Shown: one piece after another, positions 1 to 4,340 of the stretch | Layout: the number at the start of each line of letters is the position of its first letter | How positions within the stretch are numbered: the stretch's first letter is position 1 | Assembly: GCA_028717765.1 (NCBI GenBank) | Contig: JAQUNE010000105.1 | Coordinates: forward strand, 1 to 5,216 | Length of the DNA stretch: 5,216 nucleotides | From: Candidatus Omnitrophota bacterium | Lineage (GTDB): Bacteria > Omnitrophota > Koll11 > Gygaellales > Profunditerraquicolaceae | Direction of reading: 5' to 3' | Program-made: the position numbers and the translations under genes | The notes under the pieces: model-generated | Told to the model about the DNA's origin: nothing | Seen by the model: the letters and a program-made list of their open reading frames with translations, nothing else | Database searches by the model: none

Positions 1-2
1 AA

Positions 3-80
3 CGGGGCGTGGCTCAGTTTGGCTAGAGCGCTTGAATGGGGTTCAAGAGGTCACAGGTTCAAGTCCTGTCGCCCCGACCA
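3..80 (+). tRNA. tRNA-Pro (anticodon GGG), CCA encoded
   Basis: A complete cloverleaf can be folded by eye. The acceptor stem is 3-9 with 70-76 (seven pairs, starting with C1-G72, which is typical of bacterial proline tRNAs). The D stem is 12-15 with 26-29, the anticodon stem 31-35 with 43-47, and the T stem 53-57 with 65-69 around the loop TTCAAGT. The seven-base anticodon loop at 36-42 is ATGGGGT, placing anticodon GGG at 38-40, which reads CCC and CCU proline codons. The discriminator base is A77 and the CCA tail (78-80) is in the DNA. No intron or mismatch is seen. It lies on the same strand as the operon downstream, and no clear U-rich terminator follows it. Confidence 0.97.
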
Positions 81-99
81 AATTGTTTATTAACACCCG

Positions 100-116
100 G
101 CCTTTTCTATGAAGGC
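100..116 (+). repeat. stem-loop 1 of leader
   Basis: Five perfect pairs, GCCTT at 100-104 with AAGGC at 112-116, close a seven-base loop TTCTATG. It is preceded by CACCC (94-98), the same block that opens the two 27-base hairpins downstream, but it lacks the matching GGTG on its right side, so it looks like an incomplete or diverged copy. Its loop shares TCTATG with the 3' end of the 16-base tail repeat. No T-run follows, so it does not look like an intrinsic terminator of the tRNA. Confidence 0.55.
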
Positions 117-142
117 ACCCAAACCTATTGGATGGTTTGGTG
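116..142 (+). repeat. 27-base hairpin element, copy A
   Basis: In order: CACCC (116-120), left inner stem AAACC (121-125), loop TATTGGAT (126-133), right inner stem GGTTT (134-138), GGTG (139-142). All five inner pairs are formed, and the outer arms pair with one bulged C. The element has exactly the same length and part order as the hairpin at 177-203. The outer arms are identical, the loop is similar, and the inner stem is different but still complementary. Confidence 0.75.
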
Positions 143-159
143 CCCCGCTTTCTGCGGGG
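143..159 (+). repeat. GC-rich stem-loop between copy A and its tail
   Basis: CCCCGC (143-148) pairs perfectly with GCGGGG (154-159) around the five-base loop TTTCT. Compared with copy B, where GGTG runs straight into TGCATCTCTATG, this hairpin together with a following TG (143-161) behaves like a 19-base insertion. No poly-T follows, so terminator activity is not expected from the + strand. It is the most stable-looking structure of the leader. Confidence 0.65.
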
Positions 160-173
160 TGTGCATCTCTATG
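158..173 (+). repeat. 16-base tail direct repeat, copy 1
   Basis: GGTGTGCATCTCTATG, identical to 200-215, with a 42-base offset. Inside it, CAT and ATG flank CTCT, giving a very small stem-loop. The bases just outside differ between the copies (G157 versus C199, T174 versus C216), so the identity has sharp edges. Confidence 0.8.
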
Positions 174-176
174 TAA

Positions 177-203
177 CACCCGACTTTATCGGACAAGTCG
201 GTG
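177..203 (+). repeat. 27-base hairpin element, copy B
   Basis: In order: CACCC (177-181), left inner stem GACTT (182-186), loop TATCGGAC (187-194), right inner stem AAGTC (195-199), GGTG (200-203). It matches copy A (116-142) in length and layout. Inner pairs G-C, A-T, C-G, T-A, T-A replace A-T, A-T, A-T, C-G, C-G of copy A, so four of five pairs changed with complementarity kept. A competing short hairpin, CCGA (180-183) with TCGG (189-192), is also possible, so the element might switch between two folds. Confidence 0.75.
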
Positions 204-215
204 TGCATCTCTATG
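200..215 (+). repeat. 16-base tail direct repeat, copy 2, next to the PilZ ribosome binding site
   Basis: GGTGTGCATCTCTATG, a perfect second copy of 158-173. Together with C216 it forms GCAT-CTCT-ATGC (205-216), a four-pair stem-loop that ends immediately before the AAGGAGGT of the PilZ gene. Its position could affect ribosome access, which is inference. Its GTG (201-203) and ATG (213-215) are in frame with the PilZ gene but lie upstream of the strong binding site. Confidence 0.8.
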
Positions 216-216
216 C

Positions 217-224
217 AAGGAGGT
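217..224 (+). promoter_or_regulatory. strong Shine-Dalgarno of the PilZ gene
   Basis: AAGGAGGT is a near-complete match to the 16S anti-Shine-Dalgarno. GGAGG ends four bases before the ATG at 228, slightly close but usable. It decides the start: the upstream in-frame GTG (201) and ATG (213) would lie before this site and add residues encoded by the repeat. Confidence 0.85.
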
Positions 225-227
225 CTT

Positions 228-581
228 ATGAATTATTCAGGACCAGAAAGGCGCAAGCATCCGCGTATCTCGGCAAGATTTATTGTTTCTTACCGTATCC
301 TGGAAGAGGCGAATAATGTTGATGTATCGCAGACCAAGAATGTCAGTTTAGGAGGAATGTTACTTACTACTAACAGAAAGTTTGATCCAGGGACCAATCT
401 GGCTTTAGAAATTCGGTTACCTTTTGATCCTAATCCGATCATGCTCATTGCCAAGGTTTTGGAATCCCACCAGGTGATCAAAGATTTGATTTATGATACC
501 AGGCTGCAATTTTTAGCTGTAGATGATAAGCACCGGCACGTAATTAATAAGACCGTTGATTATTATTTAAAGAAAGGTTAA
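228..581 (+). CDS. PilZ-domain protein, probable c-di-GMP receptor
   Basis: A 117-residue protein that is essentially a single PilZ domain. PilZ domains bind cyclic di-GMP and pass the signal to partner proteins or effectors in the cytoplasm, commonly in motility, exopolysaccharide or surface behaviour. Both hallmark motifs are present: RxxxR as RKHPR (residues 9-13, after GPER) and N/DxSxxG as NVSLGG (38-43). The rest fits the six-stranded barrel, with alternating hydrophobic strands and a short C-terminal helix (about 102-115). There is no signal peptide, membrane segment or output domain, so any output would have to go through a partner. The ATG at 228 is chosen because AAGGAGGT precedes it. 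The stop (579-581) is three bases before the hom ATG, suggesting co-translation. Its target is unknown, and a metabolic role is not implied by the sequence. Confidence 0.9.
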   Translation: MNYSGPERRKHPRISARFIVSYRILEEANNVDVSQTKNVSLGGMLLTTNRKFDPGTNLALEIRLPFDPNPIMLIAKVLESHQVIKDLIYDTRLQFLAVDDKHRHVINKTVDYYLKKG

Positions 582-584
582 GTG

Positions 585-1880
585 ATGAAAAAGATTAATA
601 TTGGGATAATTGGTTTTGGCAACGTAGGTAGCGGGGTGGTAAAGATCCTACGGGATAAAAAAACCTTTTTAAGCGAAAAAATCGGATTAGAAATCAATAT
701 TAAGAAAATTTGCGACAAAGATCTTTCTTCTAAGAGGAATATTTCTATAGATAAAGAACTGCTTACTTCGGATGCTAAGAATATTATTAACGATCCACAG
801 ATAGATATCGTCGTGGAGTTAATTGGTGGCGTGCATCCAGCAAAAGAATTTATTACTGAGTCAATAAAGAAAGGCAAAAACATCGTTACTGCCAATAAAG
901 CGCTTCTAGCACAGCATGGCCAGGAACTTTTTGCTCTCGCTAAAGATACTGGAAAAAATATTTATTTTGAAGCGGCAGTGGGAGGCGGTATCCCGATCAT
1001 CAAATCTTTGCGCGAAGGCCTGGTTGCTAATAGATTTAACAGTGTTTTTGGTATTGTTAACGGTACTTCTAATTTTGTGCTTTCTCAGATGTCAGCTAAT
1101 AATTGCGAGTTTCATCATGCCCTGAACGAAGCAAAAATAAAAGGATTTGCCGAGAAAGACCCTACTTTGGATATTGAAGGGATGGATTCTGCGCATAAAT
1201 TGGTGATCTTGACTTATTTGTGTTTTGGTAGATTAGTGAAACTGAGTGATGTTTTCATTGAAGGGATTTCCCGTATTTCTTTAGCCGATATCAATTATGC
1301 AAAAGAATTGGGCTTTGAGATTAAATTACTGGCAATTGCCAAGAAAGAAAATGGCCAACTGCAGGTGAGGGTGCATCCGACATTGATCCCAAGGGGCCAT
1401 TTATTATCTTCGGTTACCGGTGTTTTTAATGCGATTTATGTTTCCAGCGATATGGCAGGTAATTTATTATTTTACGGTCCGGGAGCCGGACAGTTATCAG
1501 CCGCTTCGGCGGTAGTATCAGATTTAGTGGATTTAACCCAGGATATTAAGGCCGGGCTTTTTAGGCCTACGATGAATGTTGTTGAAGATAACACTATTAC
1601 TAAACTCTGTAAAATCGATGATATCTCCGGTAGGTACTATATTCATTTTACCGTTGAAGATAAGCCTGGCGTCTTGGCGAAAATTGCCGGCATTTTAGCT
1701 AAATTCGGGATCAGTATTGCTTCTGTGAATCAGAAAGAAAAATCACGTGCGCAAGCCGTGCCTGTGGTAATGATCATTCATGAGGCAAAAGAAAAGAATT
1801 TACGCTTGGCGTTAGCTGCGATTGACCGTTTAAATGTGATTAAAGAGAGGGCTGTAGCGATAAGAATAGAGGAAGTATGA
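585..1880 (+). CDS. hom: homoserine dehydrogenase with C-terminal ACT domain
   Basis: Reduces L-aspartate 4-semialdehyde to L-homoserine with NAD(P)H, the branch step toward threonine and methionine, in the cytoplasm. The 431-residue length is normal for the monofunctional enzyme with an ACT domain; no aspartokinase is fused. The Rossmann dinucleotide motif GFGNVGSG is at 10-17. TANKALLA carries Lys105, and NGTSNF follows in the catalytic domain. The substrate and catalytic block holds E190, D196, D201 and K205, spaced exactly like Glu208, Asp214, Asp219 and Lys223 of the yeast enzyme. The ACT domain (about 349-425, with VEDKPGVLAKIAGIL) usually mediates feedback by threonine. ATG 585 is preferred over GTG 582 because GAAAGG (572-577) is seven bases upstream of it; the GTG start would add one Met. 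The stop overlaps the thrC start as ATGA, indicating coupling. No threonine leader peptide or attenuator is visible directly before it. Confidence 0.97.
   Translation: MKKINIGIIGFGNVGSGVVKILRDKKTFLSEKIGLEINIKKICDKDLSSKRNISIDKELLTSDAKNIINDPQIDIVVELIGGVHPAKEFITESIKKGKNIVTANKALLAQHGQELFALAKDTGKNIYFEAAVGGGIPIIKSLREGLVANRFNSVFGIVNGTSNFVLSQMSANNCEFHHALNEAKIKGFAEKDPTLDIEGMDSAHKLVILTYLCFGRLVKLSDVFIEGISRISLADINYAKELGFEIKLLAIAKKENGQLQVRVHPTLIPRGHLLSSVTGVFNAIYVSSDMAGNLLFYGPGAGQLSAASAVVSDLVDLTQDIKAGLFRPTMNVVEDNTITKLCKIDDISGRYYIHFTVEDKPGVLAKIAGILAKFGISIASVNQKEKSRAQAVPVVMIIHEAKEKNLRLALAAIDRLNVIKERAVAIRIEEV
1869..1872 (+). promoter_or_regulatory. Shine-Dalgarno of thrC, inside the hom 3' end
   Basis: GAGG within AGAGGAAGT, four bases before the thrC ATG at 1877. 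It supports reinitiation on thrC by ribosomes finishing hom. Confidence 0.7.
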
Positions 1881-2944
1881 AGAATATTCAAAAGTATAGC
1901 GGTGTAATTGAAAGATATAAAAAATATTTACCGGTAACAGAAAAAACTCCGGTGATTAGTTTATTAGAAGGAAATACGCCTTTAATTTACGCCGGCTACC
2001 TGAGTAAGTTGATCGGTAAAAACTTTGAGGTTTATTTAAAGTACGAAGGCTTAAATCCCACAGGGTCTTTTAAGGACCGCGGGATGACTATGGCTATTTC
2101 TAAGGCAAAAGAAGAGGGCGCAAAAGCTGTTATCTGTGCTTCTACAGGAAATACCTCAGCATCTGCTGCGGCATACTCTGCTAAGGCAGGGCTTAAATGT
2201 ATAGTAATTATACCTAGTGGCGCAATTGCCTTAGGAAAGCTCAGTCAGGCATTAATTCATGGCGCAAAAGTTTTGGCTGTAGAAGGAAATTTTGATGTGG
2301 CGCTGGATTTAGTTAGAGATATCGCCGCGCAATATCCGATTACTCTGGTAAATTCATTAAATCCTTTTCGTATTGAGGGGCAGAAAACCGCAAGTTTCGA
2401 AATTTGCGATACCTTATCAGGAGCTCCGGATTTTCAAGTCATGCCAGTGGGTAATGCTGGTAATATCACTGCTTACTGGAAAGGGTATAAAGAATACAGG
2501 GGGGCAGGCAAGATTGCGAGGCTGCCGCAAATGCTTGGATTTCAAGCAAGCGGTGCAGCGCCCATTGTAAAGGGAAAGCCTATTAAGAACCCTAAAACAA
2601 TTGCCACGGCAATTCGTATTGGTAATCCGGCAAGCTGGGAGCAGGCAGAAAACGCGCGCGATGAATCTAAAGGTTTAATTGATATGGTAACAGATAAAGA
2701 AATTTTGCAGGCATATAAATTATTGGCTGTTAAAGAAGGGGTTTTTGTTGAGCCGGCTTCCGCAGCTTCGATCGCGGGTTTATTGAAATTAGCTAAAAGG
2801 CATTATTTTCGAAGCGGGGCACGCATAGTCTGTATTTTGACCGGCCATGGCTTAAAAGATCCGGATTGCGCGATAAAGAATGTAGAAAAGCCAAAAATAA
2901 TTAAGCCTAATTTAAAAGCAATTTTAAAAGAAATTGGCTACTAA
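1877..2944 (+). CDS. thrC: threonine synthase (short PLP fold type II form)
   Basis: Converts O-phospho-L-homoserine to L-threonine, the last step of threonine synthesis, using pyridoxal 5'-phosphate. The 355-residue length fits the short bacterial form rather than the longer E. coli/yeast type. The PLP lysine is K66 in NPTGSFKDRGM (60-70). ASTGNTSASAAAY follows as the substrate/cofactor loop. The PLP phosphate loop is GNAGN (192-196). LTGHGLKDP (from 321) carries the Thr that normally contacts the pyridine nitrogen. The start is fixed by the ATGA overlap with hom and by GAGG upstream. The 3' end overlaps the proposed coaB start by 11 bases. The substrate needs homoserine kinase, whose gene is not in this window. 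All key residues are present and no defects are seen. Confidence 0.96.
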   Translation: MKNIQKYSGVIERYKKYLPVTEKTPVISLLEGNTPLIYAGYLSKLIGKNFEVYLKYEGLNPTGSFKDRGMTMAISKAKEEGAKAVICASTGNTSASAAAYSAKAGLKCIVIIPSGAIALGKLSQALIHGAKVLAVEGNFDVALDLVRDIAAQYPITLVNSLNPFRIEGQKTASFEICDTLSGAPDFQVMPVGNAGNITAYWKGYKEYRGAGKIARLPQMLGFQASGAAPIVKGKPIKNPKTIATAIRIGNPASWEQAENARDESKGLIDMVTDKEILQAYKLLAVKEGVFVEPASAASIAGLLKLAKRHYFRSGARIVCILTGHGLKDPDCAIKNVEKPKIIKPNLKAILKEIGY

Positions 2945-3611
2945 AACTAACCGTACACCGTACACCGTACACCGTACTTTAAAAGGTAAGAATATTCTAA
3001 TTACCGCAGGCCCTACCTGGGTAGCGATAGATTCAGTCAGGGTAATTAGCAATATTGCCACAGGTGAAACTGGAATTTTACTGGCGCAAGCCTTAAGTAA
3101 ATTAGGTGCCAAGGTAACATTATTATTAGGGCCGGGGCAAGCTTGCTGTATCGGTAACAAAATAAAACTTATCCGCTACAAATTTTTCTCTGAATTAAAA
3201 GAAGCTATTACTAAAGAATTAAAATTCCGGCACTATGATATCTTTATACATTCTGCTGCCGTATCGGATTACGCGCCGCGCAAGATTTACAGCCAAAAGG
3301 TAAAATCAGGGATTAAAAATTGGCAGCTAGCATTAAGGCCCACAGAAAAAATTATTAATCTTATAAAACGAACTGACCGTTCTTTATTAGTGGTGGGTTT
3401 TAAGTTTCAACCACATACAGAAAAGAAGGTGCTTTTACAAAAGGCTAAAGAGCTTATCCGTCAGGCTGATTTAGATCTGGTGGTTGCTAATACGATAAGC
3501 CATGGAAAATACCAGGCATATATTATCGATAGCCTTAACCGGGTACGTGGCACTTCTTCGAATAAGAAAAATTTAGTACTAAATTTAATTAGAGTTTTGG
3601 TGGAGGAATAG
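2934..3611 (+). CDS. coaB: stand-alone phosphopantothenoylcysteine synthetase (CoaB domain)
   Basis: Ligates 4'-phosphopantothenate and cysteine in coenzyme A synthesis, with CTP in most bacteria. In most bacteria it is the C-terminal half of bifunctional CoaBC; here there is only the CoaB part (225 residues) and no decarboxylase (CoaC) half in the window. Seen: KGKNILITAGPTW (17-29), IDSVRVISN (32-40) with the conserved Asn40 (equivalent of Asn210 in E. coli CoaBC by motif position), HSAAVSDYAP (106-115), KVKSG (122-126), VVGFKFQ (153-159) and DLVVANTIS (181-189). The usual SSG after the Asn reads ATG (42-44) in residues, and the common AND motif reads ANT. The TTG at 2934 lies inside thrC with no good ribosome site; it is chosen because no ATG, GTG or TTG occurs in frame between it and the conserved core. 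Residues 6-15 are encoded by a 7-base tandem repeat and are not family sequence. Confidence 0.88.
   Translation: MATKTNRTPYTVHRTLKGKNILITAGPTWVAIDSVRVISNIATGETGILLAQALSKLGAKVTLLLGPGQACCIGNKIKLIRYKFFSELKEAITKELKFRHYDIFIHSAAVSDYAPRKIYSQKVKSGIKNWQLALRPTEKIINLIKRTDRSLLVVGFKFQPHTEKKVLLQKAKELIRQADLDLVVANTISHGKYQAYIIDSLNRVRGTSSNKKNLVLNLIRVLVEE
2950..2977 (+). repeat. heptamer tandem repeat, ACCGTAC x 4
   Basis: Four perfect, gap-free copies at 2950-2956, 2957-2963, 2964-2970 and 2971-2977. It starts six bases after the thrC stop and lies within the 5' end of coaB, where it encodes RTPYTVHRT. Because 7 is not a multiple of 3, gaining or losing one copy would shift the coaB frame from the TTG start. 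The repeat contains GTAC palindromes at each junction. It differs in GC content from the AT-rich sequence around it. Confidence 0.95.
3602..3606 (+). promoter_or_regulatory. Shine-Dalgarno of the nucleotidyltransferase-fold gene
   Basis: GGAGG sits inside the last codons of coaB, seven bases before the ATG at 3614. The coaB stop (3609-3611) falls between the two, a typical arrangement for reinitiation. Confidence 0.85.
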
Positions 3612-3613
3612 CT

Positions 3614-4336
3614 ATGGAAGAATTGAAAATACCAGAGAAACTAAAAAGTCAACTACTGAAATTTTCCGAGAAACTAAAAGAGGTATATGGGGATTCTTTA
3701 ATTTCCGTAGTACTTTACGGCAGTGCTGCCAGCGCGGAATTTGTCGAAGAGCATTCTAATCTGAATGTATTAGTGGTATTAAAGGATACTGGCCTGGAGA
3801 ATTTAAGAAAAATTACTGCCAGCGTAAATAAATTTAAGATGATCCATGCTTTATTTTTGTCGCAAGAGTATATTGTATCTTCTGTAGATATATTTCCTAT
3901 CGAATTCTTAGATATGCGAGAGAATTATGTTTTGCTTTATGGCAAGGATATTTTAAAAGATATTAATATTGATACCAAAAATTTAAGGTTTCAATGCGAG
4001 CAGGAGCTAAAGGTGAAGCTCTTAAACTTAAAGCAGGCGTATTTGAAAATTTCCGATAACAAACTTGCTCTGCGTAATTTATTATTCAGGTCATTTACCT
4101 CAATTTTGCATATCTTAAGAAATGTGCTTAGGCTAAAAACCGGGAAGGCGCCTTATCAAAAAGAAGAGATTCTTAAAGAGCTCTCAGTAATTTTTCAGAT
4201 CAAGCATGACCTTTGGAAAAGAATCCTTGCTGCTAAGGCAAACCAGATTAAACTAAGTGGCAAAGATCTCGAAGAAATATTTAGTGATTTTGTTGGTGAT
4301 TTAGAAAAAATTGTCACGGTAGTGGATAAGATGTAA
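3614..4336 (+). CDS. nucleotidyltransferase-fold protein with altered metal site
   Basis: A 240-residue cytoplasmic protein. The N-terminal half resembles the DNA polymerase beta-type nucleotidyltransferase fold: a predicted helix (about 8-25), then SVVLYGSAAS (31-40) with the GS of the nucleotide-binding turn, then SNLNVLVVL (48-56), where active relatives carry DxD. Here both acids are Asn (N49, N51), so magnesium-dependent transfer is doubtful. D92 in SVDIFPIEFLDM (90-101) is where a third acid is often found. The C-terminal half (about 125-240) is predicted helical and rich in Leu and Lys; it has R159 and H166 in RSFTSILH, the spacing of a HEPN-like Rx6H, but this is weak and unproven. 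Function is not recognised: it could be an antitoxin-like MNT protein, a regulator or a substrate-binding relic. Position two bases after coaB suggests shared expression. Confidence 0.75.
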   Translation: MEELKIPEKLKSQLLKFSEKLKEVYGDSLISVVLYGSAASAEFVEEHSNLNVLVVLKDTGLENLRKITASVNKFKMIHALFLSQEYIVSSVDIFPIEFLDMRENYVLLYGKDILKDINIDTKNLRFQCEQELKVKLLNLKQAYLKISDNKLALRNLLFRSFTSILHILRNVLRLKTGKAPYQKEEILKELSVIFQIKHDLWKRILAAKANQIKLSGKDLEEIFSDFVGDLEKIVTVVDKM

Positions 4337-4340
4337 TTGT

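Larger units (their letters stand above)
81..227 (+). other. non-coding leader packed with stem-loops, between tRNA and PilZ gene
   Basis: No convincing gene lies here. From about position 94 the sequence is almost continuous inverted repeats: stem-loops at 100-116, 116-142, 143-159 and 177-203, and a small one at 205-216 (GCAT, loop CTCT, ATGC). Two segments repeat the same order of parts: TAACACCCG begins at 91 and 174, and the tail GGTGTGCATCTCTATG sits at 158-173 and 200-215. The last copy ends directly before the ribosome binding site of the PilZ gene. It could be a 5' untranslated region with regulatory structure, or a small array of dispersed palindromic repeats that landed between two genes. 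No promoter with good consensus match could be fixed. Confidence 0.7.

Noticed and set aside
83..111. Promoter with -35 TTGTTT and -10 TCTATG at 17-base spacing
   Set aside because: The -10 match is poor, and TCTATG is part of a sequence that recurs in the repeat tail, so it is not convincing as a promoter.
143..159. Intrinsic terminator for the tRNA
   Set aside because: The stem is strong, but the sequence after it is GTGCATC, without a T-run.
64..160. Integration site: duplicated tRNA 3' end
   Set aside because: Only a short GCCCCG match is shared between the tRNA end and the leader, and no integrase gene is present.
91..215. CRISPR array
   Set aside because: Only two repeat copies with unequal spacing, the intervening sequence is itself self-complementary, and there are no cas genes.
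201..227. Longer PilZ start at GTG 201 or ATG 213
   Set aside because: Both lie upstream of the strong AAGGAGGT site at 217-224, and the extra residues would be encoded by the repeat.
81..227. Cyclic di-GMP riboswitch upstream of the PilZ gene
   Set aside because: The conserved sequence blocks of the known GEMM classes are not visible; the leader is explained better by repeated hairpins.
128..316. A 62-codon open frame starting in the leader and overlapping the PilZ gene
   Set aside because: It starts within the stem-loop array, lacks a ribosome site, has no recognisable family and overlaps the well-supported PilZ frame.
578..895. Antisense open frames within hom, coaB and later genes
   Set aside because: They lie opposite strongly supported genes, lack ribosome sites and encode low-complexity proteins typical of shadows.
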